NCBI RefSeq assembly: GCF_004348675.1 | Contig: NZ_SMKN01000018.1 | Location: 1-64,000 of the forward strand | DNA: 64,000 nucleotides | Source: Micromonospora sp. KC606 | GTDB taxonomy: Bacteria > Actinomycetota > Actinomycetes > Mycobacteriales > Micromonosporaceae | Reading direction: 5' to 3' | In this document: in pieces, positions 61,203 through 64,000 of the stretch | How positions within the stretch are numbered: the stretch's first letter is position 1 | How the letters are laid out: each line of letters begins with the position of its first letter | Notes under the pieces: model-generated | What the model was told of the DNA's origin: nothing | Databases searched by the model: none | Seen by the model: only the letters and a program-made list of their open reading frames with translations | Position numbers and translations under genes: made by a program

Positions 61203-62078
61203 TCAGATCCGGGACACCATGCGCTCAGCCGAGCACGTGGTCGTGCCGAGGTTCTTCATGTACCACACGAACTCACGCCCGGACGTGCCGCTCGAGCTGA
61301 CGTACTGGCGGTAGAACTGGCGGGTGACCTCGACGGAGCACCCGTTCTCCACCGGGCTTAGGGCGATCAGGTGCGTCGCCGTGTCCGGTTCGGCGCCGAT
61401 CCGCGTACCGGTCGTCGCACCGGCGCCCACGGACTTCGCCGAGTACTGGTACTCGACCTCGGCGAGGCCCATCTGCACGTCGGCACTGCAGGCGATGTTG
61501 CCGGTGTTCTGCACCTCGTAGCGCAGGTACACCGGCCGGGCGACGTCACCCTGCCGCACGCGCTGGTACCACGACCGCAGCACCTTAAACCGGCAGGGGT
61601 TGGCACTGGTCGCCCCGCTGGGCAGCACGCCGAGCAGCGGCACCTCGGACAACGGGCCGAGCTGGGTGAGCTGGGTCGAGTAGGTCTTGATCTCACCGGG
61701 CTCCACACCGCCCGTCGACTGCACAGAGCTCGCACTGATCCTCGAAACCAGGATGTTCGTTCCACAGGAGATCGAGCCGATGTTCTTGATCGTGTAGTAG
61801 AACTCGCGTTCGCCGGAGCTCAGCCGGTCGTACCACTGGTTGGTCACCTCGAACTCGCAGTCCTCCGAGGTGCTGGCGCCGACCGGCGCCAGCCCGACCC
61901 GGTAGACGGCATTCGACAGGGCGTTGTTCCAGTGGCGGGTCTGCGAGGCGCCCGGCGCCACCGTTCCGCTGAACCCCGACCAGGCCAGAGTGGCGTGCGC
62001 GGGAGTCGTCACGGCGAACGTACTGACCAGTACGAATCCCAGCGTGAGACTGATCGAGCGCAGCAAGCCTTTACGCAT
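61203..62078 (-). CDS. Secreted protein with three Cys-containing repeats
   Basis: The ATG at 62078 follows GGAGG. The 291-residue protein has a signal peptide (LLRSISLTLGFVLVSTFAVT, cleavage near AHA). Three units of about 80 residues follow, each with C-x-(V/K)-E/L ... WYxR ... E-F/Y-x-I/M-K-N-x-G ... C: EFEVTNQWYDRLSSGEREFY, RFKVLRSWYQRVRQGDVA and SVEVTRQFYRQYVSSSG. Each unit has two Cys that could form a disulfide. No family recognised; a surface or extracellular binding protein is likely. Confidence 0.8.
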   Translation of the reverse strand: MRKGLLRSISLTLGFVLVSTFAVTTPAHATLAWSGFSGTVAPGASQTRHWNNALSNAVYRVGLAPVGASTSEDCEFEVTNQWYDRLSSGEREFYYTIKNIGSISCGTNILVSRISASSVQSTGGVEPGEIKTYSTQLTQLGPLSEVPLLGVLPSGATSANPCRFKVLRSWYQRVRQGDVARPVYLRYEVQNTGNIACSADVQMGLAEVEYQYSAKSVGAGATTGTRIGAEPDTATHLIALSPVENGCSVEVTRQFYRQYVSSSGTSGREFVWYMKNLGTTTCSAERMVSRI

Positions 62079-62149
62079 GGAAGAACCTCCATGAAAACAA
62101 CGGGAAATCGGTCGTTCGGAATAGTCCCGCGCAAATCTGCGGTCCACAT

Positions 62150-62184
62150 GAGTACCGGCTACTCAATTGCGTGAGCCGGTACTC
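62150..62184 (+). promoter_or_regulatory. Perfect 11-bp inverted repeat between divergent genes
   Basis: GAGTACCGGCT (62150-62160) and AGCCGGTACTC (62174-62184), spacer 13 bp, lie 34 bp before the regulator start and 72 bp before the secreted-protein start. Confidence 0.7.
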
Positions 62185-62218
62185 AAGCCCCTCGGGGGCG
62201 CCACTAGGATCTGATCCG

Positions 62219-64000
62219 TGCGTGTCGATCTCCCGAACGACCCGACCGGCGCCGAGGCGGACGGGCTGGCCTGGCCGCTGGTGGGTCGCGGCACGCAACG
62301 GTCGATGCTGGTGCGCGCGGTCACCCACGGCCGGGGCGCCCTGATCGTGGGCGAGGCCGGCATCGGGAAGACCCGGCTGGCCACGGTCGTGCTGGACCTG
62401 CTCGCGAGCAAGGGCTGGCACATCGTGCGGATCCACGCCAGTGACTGCATCCGGGAGATCCCGCTGGGCGCGCTCTCTCCCCTGCTGCCCTCGGTCCGCG
62501 CACCCGAACCGTCCTCGACCACGCTCAGCGCCGCCCTGAGCGGCCTCAGTGCGCTCGCCGCGGACGCCAGCGCCGACCGGCTCGTGGTCTTCATCGACGA
62601 CATCGACGCGCTGGACGGCATGTCCGCCGTGGTGACCAGCCACCTCGCCACCGTCCGGGGGATCCCGGTGCTGGCGACCACGCGCTCGGGGCGGATGCTG
62701 CCCGAGCCCGTACGGCAGCTGGTGGTCGGCGCCGTCCTGGAACGGCTCGACCTGACCCCGCTGACCGAGGCGGAGATGCTCGAGCTCTTCCGGTCCGTCC
62801 TCCGCGGGCCCCTCGCGCCGGAGGCCGCCGCGCGCCTGATCCGCCTGTGCGGCGGCGTGCCCCTGTTCGCGCGCGAGATCGTGCTGGACGGTCTGCAGAG
62901 CGCACATCTGCACCGGGTCGGAGCGGAATGGCAGTTCGACCGGCCCGACCCGGCGTCCTCCCCCCGCCTGTCCGACCTGCTGACCGACCGGCTCAGGGAC
63001 GCCAGCACGGAGGAACGGCAGGCGCTGGAGATCGCCGCCATGGCGGCGCCGATCGGCGTGCGGGAGCTGGCCCAGCTGGTGCCGGCCGACGCGCTCGCCG
63101 CCCTGGAACGGCGTGGCCTGCTCACCGTCGGCCGGCTCGACCGCCGCCTTCCGGTACGGCTCAGCCACCCGCTCTACCGCGAGCTGGTCGCCGGCTCCAC
63201 ACCGGCTGTCTCCCGCCTCGGATACGCGCGCCGGCTGGCCGACCAGATGGAGCGGCACGACCTCCGCCGGACCGACGACCTGCTTCGGTGGGCGCTGTGG
63301 CGGCTGGACGGCGGAGGCCCGATCGACCGGGCCAGGCTGACCACGGCCGCGGGCCTCGCCGTCGCGCGGCGGGTCGACCTCGCGGTACGCGACAGGCTGA
63401 CACGCGCCGCCTACGCCGCCGATCCCAGCGTCGCCAACGGCCTCCTGCTCTACCAGAGCCTGGTGGAGGTGGACGTCGACGAACTGGACCCGCTCCTGGC
63501 CGACCTCGCGGCGCGGGCGCGGACGGAGCCGGAGCGGGCCGCGATCATGATCGCCCACGCCTACCACATCGGATTGGTCACGCACCGCCCCGACGACGGC
63601 ACCGACGCGCTCGACGAGGTGGCGCGGACCATCCACAGCCCCGCGCTGCTGTCCGACATCAAGGCCCACCGCGCGATGCTGTACGCGATGTCCGGCCGCC
63701 CCGGCCCGGCACTGTCGGACGCCCAGGAGGCGCTCGTCGGCTCCGCGCAGCCCGGTGCTCGCATGATCGCGGGCACCGCCGCGGCGCTGGCCAACCTCAT
63801 GACGGGGCGCTTTCCCGAGGCGCGCGCGGCGGCCGGCCTGGTCCGGACGTTGTCAACGCAGGCGGACCGCGGCTCGATCAGCCCGGTGCCGACCGCGTTC
63901 CTGCTCGAGGTCCGGATCCTCGCGGATCAGGGCTACGCTCAGGAGGCGCGGCTGCGGGCGGCGGCGGCGGTGACCGACGCCGTCGTCAACGGCGATCCGA
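62219..64000 (+). CDS. Large ATPase transcriptional regulator (LuxR/MalT-like), cut by the window end
   Basis: A GTG at 62219 opens a frame with no stop to the window end (594 codons seen). After WPLVGRGTQRSMLVRAV comes Walker A GALIVGEAGIGKTRLATVVL and Walker B DRLVVFIDDIDALDG, then an arginine-finger-like ATTRSGRMLPEP and a winged-helix/TPR-like helical region with IAAMAAPIGVREL. This is the AAA_16 STAND layout of large LuxR regulators, whose HTH would lie beyond 64000. It could also be an AfsR-type protein. Confidence 0.85.

Noticed and set aside
62071..63669. 532-residue minus-strand open frame near the right end
   Set aside because: The plus strand encodes a clear Walker A/B ATPase regulator over the same bases. 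The minus frame is Arg/Gly/Gln-rich with no family signal.
1..64000. CRISPR arrays, rRNA or tRNA genes
   Set aside because: No regularly spaced short repeats, rRNA core sequences or tRNA TTCGA-loop patterns with an acceptor stem were recognised. A tRNAscan/Infernal run would be decisive.

Overview
The window is high-GC actinomycete DNA. Gene families, GTG starts and AGGAGG-type ribosome sites suggest Micromonosporaceae or a close relative, but the sequence alone does not fix the genus. It is an accessory region: a long biosynthetic operon surrounded by insertion sequences, gene remnants and short single-gene units. No rRNA, tRNA or CRISPR array was recognised.

Layout. (1) 0-9.6 kb: truncated regulator and integrase, then small genes, many broken by single frameshifts (cyclic-phosphate receiver, two VOC proteins, DUF6881-like, Phd antitoxin, barstar), plus intact SDR, fibronectin-III, P-loop kinase-like and TIGR04222-type genes. 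Several are followed by a copy of a roughly 75-85 bp repeat. (2) 9.6-12.5 kb: an ISL3 element with perfect 8-bp target duplication, an IS701 fragment and a broken SDR. (3) 12.4-25.7 kb: a 13-gene minus-strand operon, nearly all genes overlapping or within a few bases. (4) 26.2-31.3 kb: a divergent plus-strand set, intact at first (ARD-like cupin, binding-protein/oxidase fusion) and decaying downstream, ending beside a second, truncated MetRS-like gene. (5) 31.3-39.4 kb: small genes, again with the same repeat family but in the opposite orientation; regulator/enzyme pairs HxlR-oxidoreductase and TetR-DUF4267; TrmO. (6) 39.4-45 kb: IS5-family elements and fragments, a MocR regulator with a divergent thioesterase. 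(7) 45-51 kb: a large membrane NACHT NTPase, a DUF6326 protein and a NarL-type two-component system. (8) 51.2-56.9 kb: a PaoABC-like molybdenum aldehyde oxidoreductase with its maturation proteins. (9) 57-64 kb: an XRE/MmyB regulator, transposase remnants, a truncated EamA transporter, a secreted three-repeat protein and the start of a large ATPase regulator.

Central system. The operon holds an amino-acid N-hydroxylase, a methionyl-tRNA-synthetase-like protein, a cupin and a glycine-oxidase-like flavoenzyme. This is the gene set known for making hydrazines (N-N bonds) from N6-hydroxylysine and a second amino acid, as in the s56-p1 pathway. Here MetRS and cupin are separate, overlapping genes. 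Asparagine-synthetase-like, PLP decarboxylase, degenerate ATP-grasp, SDR, HAD, DRE-TIM aldolase, RhaM-like and DapA-like proteins would build and tailor the rest, and an EamA transporter may export it. The divergent arm adds a cytoplasmic type-1 periplasmic-binding-protein/DAO fusion. I infer a hydrazine- or N-N-containing metabolite of unknown structure. Paralogous fragments at both flanks suggest rearrangement between related clusters.
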